Source of the DNA: Siderastrea radians
Lineage: Eukaryota; Cnidaria; Anthozoa; Scleractinia; Rhizangiidae
Length of the DNA: 64,000 bases
Direction of reading: 5' to 3'
NCBI GenBank assembly: GCA_964017195.1
Contig: OZ024896.1
Location: forward strand, 4,071,987 to 4,135,986
The notes beneath the pieces were generated by a model that worked only from the letters and a program-made list of their open reading frames with translations, was not told the DNA's origin and searched no databases. Position 1 is the stretch's first letter; every line of letters starts with the position of its first letter. This document shows positions 22,516 to 34,839 of this stretch, piece after piece. The translations under genes were made by a program, and so were the position numbers.

Positions 22516-24414
22516 ACAATACTGCACCAGCATACTACCTAGTTGATTAAATCTTCAAGTACAAGGTATACATTGTAGGTTGTAATGAGAAATGATAAAA
22601 TATAAAAAAATAATATTTGTCCAGGTTTATCCTGCATTCAAGACTACTACAGCAAACCCAAAGCCCAGTGTACATTTAATGTACATGTACACTGTATGAC
22701 GCTTTGTATTCTATGCCAGTCACTTTGTGGCCACATTCAGTTTACCTCAGAATGTCTATTTTTTAACAAATCTCCAATATCAGTTAAAAGATAAAATCAA
22801 TTTAATATTTACAGTGTATCTGTGCATATGAGGCAAAACCAAATGAAAAGAATCATTGAGTAACAGGGAGTATACACATTCACTGATTTTACATTTACGG
22901 TCTTATCTGTTTTGGCTGCCTTCAGTTCACTTGCGGTTAACAGTCTTCTGAGTTCGGTCCTCTTATGGCCTTATACATGTAGATGTGGTCCTAGAAAAAA
23001 TATTGAGAAGAAATTTAAAAAAAGTTCTAGGCCTGTCATACACTCAACATTATTAGGTTGCAATGTTAATTTTCAATAACATATATAAAGGTTCATGTAA
23101 ATTTACAATAATATTATGAATACAGTTCAAGCAGTGACCAAAATTAGTAAAAGGTGTAAATATTAATTTAATGACTTTTAGTCAAGTATTGGGTTCCAAA
23201 GCTGTGGAGTGGCAAAATAAGAAAGATTTCTTAAAACAAACTGTCACTTTAGTGGCATCAACAAACATCATAAGCATTACAGTGATAGTCCATTTCAAAA
23301 CCTTAATAACCCTGATCAGAATACAATTTTCTAGTACACCATAACAGAACACATCCTGTTTGCATGTATTGTACTCAGTGAATACACGATGATCCGGTTT
23401 TCACATGTTCATGTACTAGGTTCCAACAAATCTCCAAAAATGATGTGCCTATTGACTGAGTGAGAGGACTAGACAGGAAAATATTTGGCTTAAGGTCATG
23501 GTGTACAGACTGAGCACAGCGAGGTCTGTGTGCCACGACCGGCTTGTCCTAACTCTGTCAATACACAATTTTTTATCATACCACCAATTTCATGCTACAT
23601 GTAAATACATGCATTTTTGAAAAATTTCAAAACTATGCTTAAAAATACTCAAAGCATGTTAAAGTGCACGTGTGTTAAACTAACCGATGATGTGTGTAAG
23701 ACTGGACGGCTTTTTCCAGACTGGCTTGCATCAACCCACCTGGCCCTACACACATCAACTCGGAATACATCTGTATCGTATATAATACATGTACACTAGG
23801 AGAGAACTGTTGTCCACCCATCATGGAAAAACGGCTTAGTTACAAAAAGCCAAAACCACACCACTTCTATACTTTCCTGGCAGGGATGTGCAACACTGTG
23901 CCATGGCTGTTGATGTGTGACTACTTTCAACTGCTTATGCAAATTGATGTCAGCTTTCTAAGTTTAAATCTCAATTATCTCTGAAAAATACGCGGTTATC
24001 CCCAATTTTCTTTTTGGATTCTCATAGCCAAGTGGTCGAGAAAGCAGGAAATCAATCGCGACTTTTAAAAAGATCCCGGCGTCTTTTAATATGTTTTTCA
24101 AATATTCTTTGTAACTGACGAAGATGTAAGTCACATCGAAACATGTTTTACAAATTAAAAAGCGTCGTGATCTTTTTAAAAATCGCGATTCTCATAGCCC
24201 TTGATACGATCTGCTTTTTCCACATAGTCATAAACGACGCAAAAATGCCCTTGTATAAGAAGTCAAATTCCCTATTTCAAATCTTACCAGAGGCCGGATA
24301 TCTCAGGACCAGACCCGAGATGCGCAGGATGTATGTGCAGTAACAAAAGGAGGTATCGTCCTTTTTTAAAATTGCTCATTGCCTATTTATATTACATTTT
24401 GTTTCCAATGTAAG

Positions 24415-24659
24415 GAAATATTGCCCTTCTCAAGCCCAGTGCCCAGTCAGTGGTGGGTAACAATCCTTTAAGGTCAAGCAATGCGGTGGATGGAGGAAAG
24501 AAAACACATTTAGCTACTGTTCACTCACTGATGACAGTACAAATACAAACCCATGGTGGAGAGTGGACCTGGGGAGATTGGGACCTGTGGCTGAAGTGCG
24601 CATACTTAACAGAGGAGACTGTTGCGGCAGATATTTAGATGGAGCTGAGATTAGAGTGG
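24415..24659 (+). pseudogene. FTP first-half exon, array copy 3
   Basis: Repeat of the 12933 exon with the same frameshift and splice sites. No second-half exon follows in this unit. Confidence 0.75.
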
Positions 24660-25736
24660 GTAGGTAGTAGCTAAATTTTATTTGAATATGGAGACAGCTG
24701 TGGCAGTTATTACTCATGTGGACAACATCTTTAATAATACTGCATGATTGGACAGCTCGCTTGAAATTGTTCTTAAGTCCCTGAGTATCCAAAAGAATTC
24801 AAATCTAATCTGGTATTAGAATTTACATGTAGCCAAGGTCTTTTTTAAAGTTTGCCTCAGACGTTTTTGATGTTTAACATGGAGTTAACGATTTGCAGAG
24901 ATAAGGAGAAAAATCACCGTATTAACAAGTTAGAATTTTTTAAATCAATTTTCAGTCATATGTTGTATATTGAGTGTTGAGTGCAGAGTCATATTATGTT
25001 GCATTACCTGTTTTTATATTTTACTGCATTATCGGCATTTACCTTAAGACACATCCGGAACACTAGAAAAAATAGGGTTCAGAATGTGAGGATTTTTTTC
25101 TTGAACCTTTTAGAAGTCTGTACATCTTTAATCATTCAAACGGTTTAGCCAGGGTGGCTCAGTTGGATTTCATAATGAGGGTACCTTTCAAGTTTGAACA
25201 CCAAATACACCATCATCAGAAATTAATCAAGGGGATCTGAGCCCCCACACTTTTGCTAAAAATACATTAAAGTTTCAGCTGAAATGGAATTAATTGCAAT
25301 CGAGTATGGCATTGGAAAGTAATGACGTCATTTTTACAGATAGTCGATTTTCATGAGTTTCAGTGGAGATTCACGCTACTTGTAGTTCACATACAGCAAA
25401 AAACCTGCCTTTCTATTAAATACTGAGTTTAATAAAAAATCTATGAGAGCATTAATTAAAGATAAATTTGGGCTGAAGTTTTCTGCTTTAAAACGCAACA
25501 ATAATTTCAAATCAAGGTGCTTTAACTTACCTTTACCGGACTTTAGGGAAATAAATTTTTAGCTTATGTTATTTCCATACTTACAGTATCGAAATTACCT
25601 TATTTAATTTCGAATGATATGAAGTTATATAACACTTGTATAGAGTATCTAGTTATTAGTAGTTATCTGGTTAGTATCTAGTTATTTCGTGTTCCCAAAT
25701 TAGTATAGGTTTTTCCTAGGCTAGATGGCATAGACG

Positions 25737-25886
25737 TACTATTTCAAAAACGAGTGCGAGGGTTTCATCAGGTTTCCAAACACGAGAAAACATTTGAAAC
25801 CACGAGGCCGCAGGCCGAGTGGTTTTATTGTTTTCGAGTGTTTGGAAACCTGATGAAACCCGAAGCACGAGTTTTTGAAACTACTT
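25737..25886. mobile_element. 150-bp hairpin MITE, array copy 3
   Basis: Same element as at 14255, carried by the tandem unit. Confidence 0.75.
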
Positions 25887-26102
25887 CTCCAACAAAAAAA
25901 ATTAGAAGCACTTATCATTTTAATGAGTTTTCTCGATTCAAATATTCTATTTGTGGATCGTAATCAACGCTTTGAGGCGTTGATTGAGATCCCGTCGCCG
26001 ACGTGCTAGTGTATGAAATTATTCTTGCATTTAATGCAACGTTTTTCAGTCTTGTTGTTTGTCAGTTCGAAGCAAACACGTTGCTTTGAATTCACAAGCC
26101 AA

Positions 26103-26418
26103 ATGGCAGAAATGGCAGAGTACAGATTTAGAGCTGCCAAAACTTTTGAACAAGAAGAAAAGTGTGTGGCCAGCGCTATTCCGAAGTCTACCCAATATAA
26201 AAACAAATGGGCGGTTGGAATTTTTGAACAATGGCAAAAAGTCCGAGTTCCTAAAGTAGCAACGTTGGAACCAGGCGGTCTATTTAAAAATTACGATCTG
26301 CACAAAGTTCAGTCCTTGGAATTTCCGTTGCTTGAAATGGATGCTTTAAGCCTCAATTATTGGCTGGCAAAGTTTATCCAAGAAGTTGCTAAACCATCAA
26401 AGGAAAGATACCCACCCA
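26103..26418 (+). pseudogene. Crypton-type N-terminal fragment, array copy 3
   Basis: Identical arrangement to 14621-14936, truncated at the same ERYPP junction by the Y segment. Confidence 0.65.
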
Positions 26419-26433
26419 GAACGGTCCCCTTGC

Positions 26434-26897
26434 ACCAAGAGCCTGGTAAAACCAGGGTTTTACCCTGGTCCAAGTCTGGTTAAAAAACCAGGGTACCCTG
26501 GTTCTTAAACCAGGCTTACCGGACTCAAACCCTATGTGCAAAAAAGTCTGGTAACCCTGGTTACCCTGGTTATTTAGAAAACCAGGGTCACCAGACGTAC
26601 CAGGGTAACCAGGGTTTAACCAGACTCTGAGAAGTCTGGGGTAACCTAGGTTACCCTGGTTACCCTGGTAAGTCTGGTGACCCTGGTTTTCTAAATTACC
26701 GGGGTTATCCGGGTTTAACCAGGCTCTTAAGGTCTGGGTTGACCAGGGTAACCCTGGTGAACCTGGTTAGCACATTTTACTGAAAACCAGGCTTACCAGA
26801 CTCGGACCCTATGTGCAAAAAAGCTGGTTAACCCCGGTTTCCCTGGTAAGCCCGGTAACCGTGGTCATCTGAATAACCAGGGTCACCCAGGTACATT
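26434..26897. repeat. Palindromic CCCTGGT cluster, array copy 3
   Basis: Copy of the 14952 cluster in the third unit. Copy 4 lacks it because the array ends before it. Confidence 0.85.
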
Positions 26898-27384
26898 ATT
26901 TTTGACTATAACTCGGCCGAAGACAGATTAGTGAGTATAGAGTAGAGTACTTTAGGAAACACAAAGAGAACACGTAGAAATCCTCCAGAACAAAGGGAAT
27001 GAATGCAAAAAAAACCCTTTCAATCTCAAGTTGCTTAATGCAACTGGGCCCAGGACTACATTGTATATCCATGTTATCCATAGTTAAGGATACTGTGCTT
27101 TTTAGTCTTTTTGAACATTGGATACAAGCCTTAGTTTACTGGTTTCCAATGCTTTCTTGAAAATTCCCAGCATCACCAGGCTTCCGGGGTGACCCAGATG
27201 TTATCCGCGATACTGTGCCAAAAAGTCCTCCAGAACAAAGGAAATGGTTGCAGAAAATTCGCACTTAATCTTAAGTTGCTTTATGGAGCCGGGCCCTGGT
27301 GAACTAAACGCAAAAACTAGGAGTTACACAGTACATGTATCATGAAAGGCCCACATGTACATGTGCACGTGCACACACAATTAC

Positions 27385-28256
27385 TTAAAGAGCCAGTGTC
27401 ACCCAAAGTGCTTTGCACGCCGAGGTACATTTTCATATAATTATGAAAAACACACCATTTTCTTGATTGTTGTGAAGTCTGATTTGTATCTTCTTCCATC
27501 GCTGCCATTAGCGATCCGAAAGCACTAGTGTGAATTTTGACTTGACATTTAAGTGTCGCCGTATTGATTTCGTTGTATATTTCCGAATTCTGAAGGGTTT
27601 TTGCGGTGGAGAAGGAGATCTTTAAATTGGATGCCTCGTAGGGTTCAGGAAAGTTGAGGCGAAGGCCGAGTCTTCCGGGCTCTGCCAAAGTTGTACAGCT
27701 GAAGGAGTCTGTATATCTTATATATTAATTGTTCCTTGTGCTCACTGTCTGTTTATGTTTTATTTTTACAAAAAGCATAAGTGGCTATTCTGGTTTTGCG
27801 TCCATCGACATCGGTCGATGCGATCAATCGCGCAATCAATCGATCAGACTGTAATAGATCCATGTATACACATTGAACGCAAATTCAGATCTTGAGTAGT
27901 TTTCTCCAGTGACATCTAGCAATGAAGACGTCAATATTCTTACTACTTGTTTTTGTCTTATTATTTTTATATCGAGTGGAAGTGGCTACTCTGGTTTTAC
28001 GTCCATCGAGCGATCGATCGGTTGTTATAAAAGCTCCATACGCGTTGACTACAAAGTCAGATCTAGAGTTGTTTTCTCCAGTAACATCTAGCGAGGAAGA
28101 TATTACTATTTTCAGGGGCTACTACTGTGAATATCAGCTTGCTGAAAGGCCAGTGCGGCAGGGTATAATTTGCAAAATGTCCGGCAAATGTGCCAGCCAA
28201 ACTTCAAAACAAAAGCACAACAGCGCAAAGCACTTTGGGTGACACTGGTTCTTTAA
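27385..28256. mobile_element. 864-bp TTAA-flanked element, array copy 3
   Basis: Copy of the 15903 element in the third unit, with termini and TTAA preserved. Confidence 0.82.
27922..28242 (+). CDS. Small signal-peptide-like ORF, array copy 3
   Basis: Identical to the frame at 16440, repeated by the array. Confidence 0.25.
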   Translation: MKTSIFLLLVFVLLFLYRVEVATLVLRPSSDRSVVIKAPYALTTKSDLELFSPVTSSEEDITIFRGYYCEYQLAERPVRQGIICKMSGKCASQTSKQKHNSAKHFG

Positions 28257-30155
28257 ACAATACTGCACCAGCATACTACCTAGTTGATTAAATCTTCAAG
28301 TACAAGGTATACATTGTAGGTTGTAATGAGAAATGATAAAATATAAAAAAATAATATTTGTCCAGGTTTATCCTGCATTCAAGACTACTACAGCAAACCC
28401 AAAGCCCAGTGTACATTTAATGTACATGTACACTGTATGACGCTTTGTATTCTATGCCAGTCACTTTGTGGCCACATTCAGTTTACCTCAGAATGTCTAT
28501 TTTTTAACAAATCTCCAATATCAGTTAAAAGATAAAATCAATTTAATATTTACAGTGTATCTGTGCATATGAGGCAAAACCAAATGAAAAGAATCATTGA
28601 GTAACAGGGAGTATACACATTCACTGATTTTACATTTACGGTCTTATCTGTTTTGGCTGCCTTCAGTTCACTTGCGGTTAACAGTCTTCTGAGTTCGGTC
28701 CTCTTATGGCCTTATACATGTAGATGTGGTCCTAGAAAAAATATTGAGAAGAAATTTAAAAAAAGTTCTAGGCCTGTCATACACTCAACATTATTAGGTT
28801 GCAATGTTAATTTTCAATAACATATATAAAGGTTCATGTAAATTTACAATAATATTATGAATACAGTTCAAGCAGTGACCAAAATTAGTAAAAGGTGTAA
28901 ATATTAATTTAATGACTTTTAGTCAAGTATTGGGTTCCAAAGCTGTGGAGTGGCAAAATAAGAAAGATTTCTTAAAACAAACTGTCACTTTAGTGGCATC
29001 AACAAACATCATAAGCATTACAGTGATAGTCCATTTCAAAACCTTAATAACCCTGATCAGAATACAATTTTCTAGTACACCATAACAGAACACATCCTGT
29101 TTGCATGTATTGTACTCAGTGAATACACGATGATCCGGTTTTCACATGTTCATGTACTAGGTTCCAACAAATCTCCAAAAATGATGTGCCTATTGACTGA
29201 GTGAGAGGACTAGACAGGAAAATATTTGGCTTAAGGTCATGGTGTACAGACTGAGCACAGCGAGGTCTGTGTGCCACGACCGGCTTGTCCTAACTCTGTC
29301 AATACACAATTTTTTATCATACCACCAATTTCATGCTACATGTAAATACATGCATTTTTGAAAAATTTCAAAACTATGCTTAAAAATACTCAAAGCATGT
29401 TAAAGTGCACGTGTGTTAAACTAACCGATGATGTGTGTAAGACTGGACGGCTTTTTCCAGACTGGCTTGCATCAACCCACCTGGCCCTACACACATCAAC
29501 TCGGAATACATCTGTATCGTATATAATACATGTACACTAGGAGAGAACTGTTGTCCACCCATCATGGAAAAACGGCTTAGTTACAAAAAGCCAAAACCAC
29601 ACCACTTCTATACTTTCCTGGCAGGGATGTGCAACACTGTGCCATGGCTGTTGATGTGTGACTACTTTCAACTGCTTATGCAAATTGATGTCAGCTTTCT
29701 AAGTTTAAATCTCAATTATCTCTGAAAAATACGCGGTTATCCCCAATTTTCTTTTTGGATTCTCATAGCCAAGTGGTCGAGAAAGCAGGAAATCAATCGC
29801 GACTTTTAAAAAGATCCCGGCGTCTTTTAATATGTTTTTCAAATATTCTTTGTAACTGACGAAGATGTAAGTCACATCGAAACATGTTTTACAAATTAAA
29901 AAGCGTCGTGATCTTTTTAAAAATCGCGATTCTCATAGCCCTTGATACGATCTGCTTTTTCCACATAGTCATAAACGACGCAAAAATGCCCTTGTATAAG
30001 AAGTCAAATTCCCTATTTCAAATCTTACCAGAGGCCGGATATCTCAGGACCAGACCCGAGATGCGCAGGATGTATGTGCAGTAACAAAAGGAGGTATCGT
30101 CCTTTTTTAAAATTGCTCATTGCCTATTTATATTACATTTTGTTTCCAATGTAAG

Positions 30156-30400
30156 GAAATATTGCCCTTCTCAAGCCCAGTGCCCAGTCAGTGGTGGGTA
30201 ACAATCCTTTAAGGTCAAGCAATGCGGTGGATGGAGGAAAGAAAACACATTTAGCTACTGTTCACTCACTGATGACAGTACAAATACAAACCCATGGTGG
30301 AGAGTGGACCTGGGGAGATTGGGACCTGTGGCTGAAGTGCGCATACTTAACAGAGGAGACTGTTGCGGCAGATATTTAGATGGAGCTGAGATTAGAGTGG
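30156..30400 (+). pseudogene. FTP first-half exon, array copy 4, adjacent to the only second half
   Basis: Last array copy, with the same frameshift. Its phase-1 donor (GTG G|GTAGGT) matches the phase of the second-half exon at 32990: the joined codon gives RVG followed by NS, the usual sequence at the middle of FTP domains. This copy is therefore probably the ancestral exon of the receptor gene downstream, and the earlier copies are duplicates. Confidence 0.72.
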
Positions 30401-31477
30401 GTAGGTAGTAGCTAAATTTTATTTGAATATGGAGACAGCTGTGGCAGTTATTACTCATGTGGACAACATCTTTAATAATACTGCATGATTGGACAGCTCG
30501 CTTGAAATTGTTCTTAAGTCCCTGAGTATCCAAAAGAATTCAAATCTAATCTGGTATTAGAATTTACATGTAGCCAAGGTCTTTTTTAAAGTTTGCCTCA
30601 GACGTTTTTGATGTTTAACATGGAGTTAACGATTTGCAGAGATAAGGAGAAAAATCACCGTATTAACAAGTTAGAATTTTTTAAATCAATTTTCAGTCAT
30701 ATGTTGTATATTGAGTGTTGAGTGCAGAGTCATATTATGTTGCATTACCTGTTTTTATATTTTACTGCATTATCGGCATTTACCTTAAGACACATCCGGA
30801 ACACTAGAAAAAATAGGGTTCAGAATGTGAGGATTTTTTTCTTGAACCTTTTAGAAGTCTGTACATCTTTAATCATTCAAACGGTTTAGCCAGGGTGGCT
30901 CAGTTGGATTTCATAATGAGGGTACCTTTCAAGTTTGAACACCAAATACACCATCATCAGAAATTAATCAAGGGGATCTGAGCCCCCACACTTTTGCTAA
31001 AAATACATTAAAGTTTCAGCTGAAATGGAATTAATTGCAATCGAGTATGGCATTGGAAAGTAATGACGTCATTTTTACAGATAGTCGATTTTCATGAGTT
31101 TCAGTGGAGATTCACGCTACTTGTAGTTCACATACAGCAAAAAACCTGCCTTTCTATTAAATACTGAGTTTAATAAAAAATCTATGAGAGCATTAATTAA
31201 AGATAAATTTGGGCTGAAGTTTTCTGCTTTAAAACGCAACAATAATTTCAAATCAAGGTGCTTTAACTTACCTTTACCGGACTTTAGGGAAATAAATTTT
31301 TAGCTTATGTTATTTCCATACTTACAGTATCGAAATTACCTTATTTAATTTCGAATGATATGAAGTTATATAACACTTGTATAGAGTATCTAGTTATTAG
31401 TAGTTATCTGGTTAGTATCTAGTTATTTCGTGTTCCCAAATTAGTATAGGTTTTTCCTAGGCTAGATGGCATAGACG

Positions 31478-31627
31478 TACTATTTCAAAAACGAGTGCGA
31501 GGGTTTCATCAGGTTTCCAAACACGAGAAAACATTTGAAACCACGAGGCCGCAGGCCGAGTGGTTTTATTGTTTTCGAGTGTTTGGAAACCTGATGAAAC
31601 CCGAAGCACGAGTTTTTGAAACTACTT
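31478..31627. mobile_element. 150-bp hairpin MITE, array copy 4
   Basis: Same element as at 14255, carried by the tandem unit. Confidence 0.75.
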
Positions 31628-31843
31628 CTCCAACAAAAAAAATTAGAAGCACTTATCATTTTAATGAGTTTTCTCGATTCAAATATTCTATTTGTGGATC
31701 GTAATCAACGCTTTGAGGCGTTGATTGAGATCCCGTCGCCGACGTGCTAGTGTATGAAATTATTCTTGCATTTAATGCAACGTTTTTCAGTCTTGTTGTT
31801 TGTCAGTTCGAAGCAAACACGTTGCTTTGAATTCACAAGCCAA

Positions 31844-32350
31844 ATGGCAGAAATGGCAGAGTACAGATTTAGAGCTGCCAAAACTTTTGAACAAGAAGAA
31901 AAGTGTGTGGCCAGCGCTATTCCGAAGTCTACCCAATATAAAAACAAATGGGCGGTTGGAATTTTTGAACAGTGGCAAAAAGTCCGAGTTCCTAAAGTAG
32001 CAACGTTGGAACCAGGCGGTCTATTTAAAAATTACGATCTGCACAAAGTTCAGTCCTTGGAATTTCCGTTGCTTGAAATGGATGCTTTAAGCCTCAATTA
32101 TTGGCTGGCAAAGTTTATCCAAGAAGTTGCTAAACCATCAAAGGAAAGATACCCACCCATCAGATTGTGTGCGGAATACATCGATTCATGGAGGAAAAGA
32201 ATGCAAACTTGGATTTCAATCTCCTCGATGCATCAGACAAAGGTGCAGTAGTGTTGCTTTCATTGTCATATTTGCTTTTTGTTTTGTTGACTTTAATAAC
32301 TGCAACGTCACATTCAACGTTAATAGCAAATAAGCTTTATTTAATGTATG
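31844..32350 (+). pseudogene. Crypton-type fragment, array copy 4, with the original continuation
   Basis: Copy 4 reads through ERYPP, and past the array edge (32159) the family continues after a short deletion and frame change: IVCGIHRFMEEKNANLDFN and LLDASDKG. That is the expected continuation (x-TLYQIVCGI-x) of ZMYM/QRICH1-like proteins. So the array's right breakpoint lies inside this gene fragment, and roughly 11 bp of coding sequence were lost there. One base change near 31971 turns N to S relative to the other copies. No catalytic half follows. Confidence 0.62.
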
Positions 32351-32989
32351 AACTTTGAAATGTGTGAATAAATAAATTTGTTGATGTCCATGTTTTCGTC
32401 TTGCTTTTTGAATATGCAGATTAAGAAACAATTTACACACGGGTTTGAAATCGTTTCTAAACGCGTGTGGTTTTCAACTCGTTTTTCATTGGGTTTCTAA
32501 ACTCATCCACCTGACCAGAATGGGCCGTTCTGGTAGGCTGATAACAATATGAATAATTAATGAGTTTGAGAAACGTAAATAAAGTTTCTTACTTACTTAG
32601 ACTTACTGTTTTAACAAATAGAACTACGTACTAACCGTTTTGGAAAATGAAATAAATTACGGTGACAGTCACAACTGGACGAGGCCTGTTCGTGTAAATT
32701 ACACCGTTTATGGTTACACTATGGTCTTGCATTATTCGGCCTGAGAGCGTAACGCTTTTCAAGTGTTTCAAACTACATTAGTCTTCTTTTATTCACTGAG
32801 TTTAAGGGACGAATAGTTTTTAAACCACTTATTGAAAGAATTATTTGTAATGGCGGTTTATCTCTTACTTAAAAGAAGTAAAGGTGCCTCAGTACAGCTT
32901 TTCGCATATGACAACTTTCAGGTACTCTTGAACAATTCACCTCCAAAAAGGATGACGTATTGTGTATTTTGTTTTCTTCCCTTTTTAAG
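32351..32989. other. Spacer after the array
   Basis: No gene recognised. Contains AATAAATAAA near 32367 and short inverted words (CACACGGGTTT / AAACGCGTGTG, 32436-32470), probably old repeat debris. Confidence 0.45.
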
Positions 32990-33178
32990 GAAATTCAACC
33001 GCAAATGGAGGAGCAACCAACCATCTTTGTGCTGGAATCAGACAAGTTCCACAAGGAAAAGAAAAAGTTTTCTTCTGCAAACCAAAGGCATATGGCAGAT
33101 ATGTTTCCATCAGCGTGTCTGGCGTAAACAAATATGTAGCGCTTTGTGAAGTAGAGGTTTATTCTACTTACATTTCAA
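32990..33178 (+). CDS. Receptor gene exon: FTP domain second half
   Basis: Acceptor TTTTTAAG precedes the exon, which starts in phase 1 and ends TCA A|GTAAGT in phase 1. The frame is open: NSTANGGATNHLCAG, VPQGKEKVFFCKPKAYGRYV and NKYVALCEVEVYS. These are the diagnostic features of the C-terminal half of fucolectin-type (FTP) domains: the HLCAG turn, the F-C-x-P strand and the closing CEVEVY. It fits the phase of the FTP first-half exon at 30156-30400, although that exon carries a frameshift. Extracellular, probably carbohydrate-binding. Part of the multi-domain receptor locus that continues to the right. Confidence 0.8.
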
Positions 33179-34182
33179 GTAAGTTTTTGCATATTTTCTC
33201 CCTAATAGCTATGGTCGCACCCAGTGTTAGTTAAGTGCTCTATTGTAATTAAAACCCAATTGAGATTGAACATTATCTGAAAATGTTAATAGGAAAAGAA
33301 ACACGATAATCGTATGCTATGCACGTTTTTTTGTGCTTTTTACGTTCAGTTTTTGTTTTTTAGATGATAAGGTAATTAAAAGCGATTTAACCACGCTCAG
33401 TAGCAGGGTTCATCGGTGAGTGTGGTTGCTGTTGCATTCCAGTGTTTCCTTAGTTTTTACTGGTTTTTGCTTTTGGGTTACACTTCTTAACCATGCTAGT
33501 GAGCATGGATTAACCGCATCACCCGAGTAAATAAAATATCGCCTTTCCTTTCTTGGCACTGAACCAACATTGAGTGTGACCGTGCCCTATATCTATATTC
33601 AACATTTTAGGTAGTTCCTTTGTCTGTAATTATTTTGTCAGCTCACTTAAAAATCTTGGTTGATTGGATGACGTGTTCCATTTTCTTTAAGAAACATTCA
33701 CAAATGTACTGGTTTCGTACTAAGTTGTATTCAATTGGAAGGTGAATGATCCTTTTTGGGTTCACTGCGTTGTGCATTTTTTTAACATTTAAAACGAGGG
33801 TTTTAAAGGTTAAAGAAAATGTTAGAGTGCTTTAATCTGAATTAATTATTGCGGAAAGCTGTTGTTGATGGAATAGACTAAGGTACAGTAAGCTTCTGCA
33901 GTTTTCACCAGCACGCAAACTCTTGAAGTTCGTGCCATTCAACATTTGTGGAAACCCAAAAAAGAAACAAACAAAGGAACAAAATCCACCAGTCCTAAGA
34001 CATTCTTTACCAGTCCCTTTGCTACTTAAGGCATTTGATTGATGATTAAACCTCAGAGTTGGCATGTTATTGAAGGCACAATAGTAAGTTGGAATATTAT
34101 GTGATAGTTTTTATATATACCGGTTTGTAGAGTAAAAGAAGGTACATCTATGGGATATTACGTTTTAAAAAACCTTCTTTAG
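33179..34182. other. Intron of receptor locus
   Basis: No coding sequence or recognisable mobile element. GT-AG boundaries are inferred from the neighbouring exons. Confidence 0.5.
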
Positions 34183-34384
34183 ATTTAGCTCTCAACCAGC
34201 CTGCAAGCCAGATTAACTACAACAGCCTATAGTGATGGCAGCTGTACACATACTGGTTATGCAACTGACCCTCGGTGGAGAGTGGACTTGGGAACATCTC
34301 TTCCTGTGGCTGAAGTCGTTATTGTTAACAGAAAGTGTGGCGGATACTGTGCAACTTACTTGACGAACTTTGAGATCAGAATAG
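34183..34384 (+). pseudogene. Receptor locus: second FTP first-half exon, shortened and out of frame
   Basis: After a CTTCTTTAG acceptor the frame gives DLALNQPASQINYN. The later part, in another frame, gives CTHTGYATDPRWRVDLG, VAEVVIVNRKCGGYC and EIRIG. The exon is 202 bp against 245 bp for the array copies; 43 bp are missing, which breaks the frame. The 3' boundary reads ATAG|GCAAGT, the classic GC-AG donor consensus, in the expected phase 1. No second-half exon follows. Likely a decayed domain copy. Confidence 0.65.
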
Positions 34385-34692
34385 GCAAGTTATCCTTGAC
34401 GATGAAAGCAAGCTCTCGCTAGCTACATTTTGTTTACAAAACTGAAGTTCACAAAATACAGATTTTTAAACTGAATAAAAAATGAATGATATTGTGTAAA
34501 CATTTTGCATTCTGGACGCAATGCAACTATTTAAGTTGGTTGGTTTAGTGTTCATTGAACACTGCACAGTTTGCAATACAATTGATGGTTCCCATTCCCA
34601 CACGGTCTGGCCTATGTACATCCTTATGCTCCTCTCATTTTTCCGTTTTTTCTTGAGAGAGAGCGAACAAGCTGTAAACACTCTCTCCTCCG

Positions 34693-34828
34693 CAGAGGCC
34701 TCTTATTTTTTCGTATGGGCTGGGAATTGGGGAGAGGTGAAAAGTAAGCGCGCGGAGCCTGGAGAGAATCGAAACGAAAGCGCGCGGGGGACACTGGGAA
34801 GGGAAAAGGAAAGGCGAGAGGCCTCTGC
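34693..34828. mobile_element. Short inverted-repeat MITE, CAGAGGCCTCT ends
   Basis: Ends read CAGAGGCCTCT and AGAGGCCTCTG, with a GC-rich core containing AGCGCGCGGAGCC. A related terminus (GCCTCTGCGGAGGAGAGAG) occurs inverted at 37751-37770. Confidence 0.6.
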
Positions 34829-34839
34829 CAGATAATTAA

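Larger units (their letters stand above)
12472..32159 (+). repeat. Tandem array, 5741-bp unit, 3.43 copies, nearly identical
   Basis: Unit starts are at 12472, 18213, 23954 and 29695, each beginning CTTTCTAAG; the last copy stops at 32159 after 2465 bp. All internal landmarks recur with exactly 5741-bp spacing. I see only scattered single-base differences: copy 1 differs from the others near 12553, 12582 and 13697, and copy 4 differs near 31971. The left flank (GGCATTTT) and right flank (TCAGATTG) are unrelated, and no target duplication or TG..CA ends support an LTR element. The structure X-Y-X-Y-X-Y-X implies an X-Y-X state expanded by unequal exchange, or an assembly artefact. Each unit holds a frameshifted FTP exon, a hairpin MITE, a Crypton-type fragment, a CCCTGGT cluster and a TTAA-flanked element. 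Confidence 0.97.

Noticed and set aside
12472..32159. Tandem LTR retrotransposons (X as LTR, Y as internal region)
   Set aside because: X does not begin TG or end CA, Y has no primer-binding site, gag or pol, and no target duplication flanks the array.
30156..33178. Intact FTP domain made of array copy 4 plus 32990
   Set aside because: Phases fit, but the first half has a one-base shift, so it cannot be called intact without read evidence.
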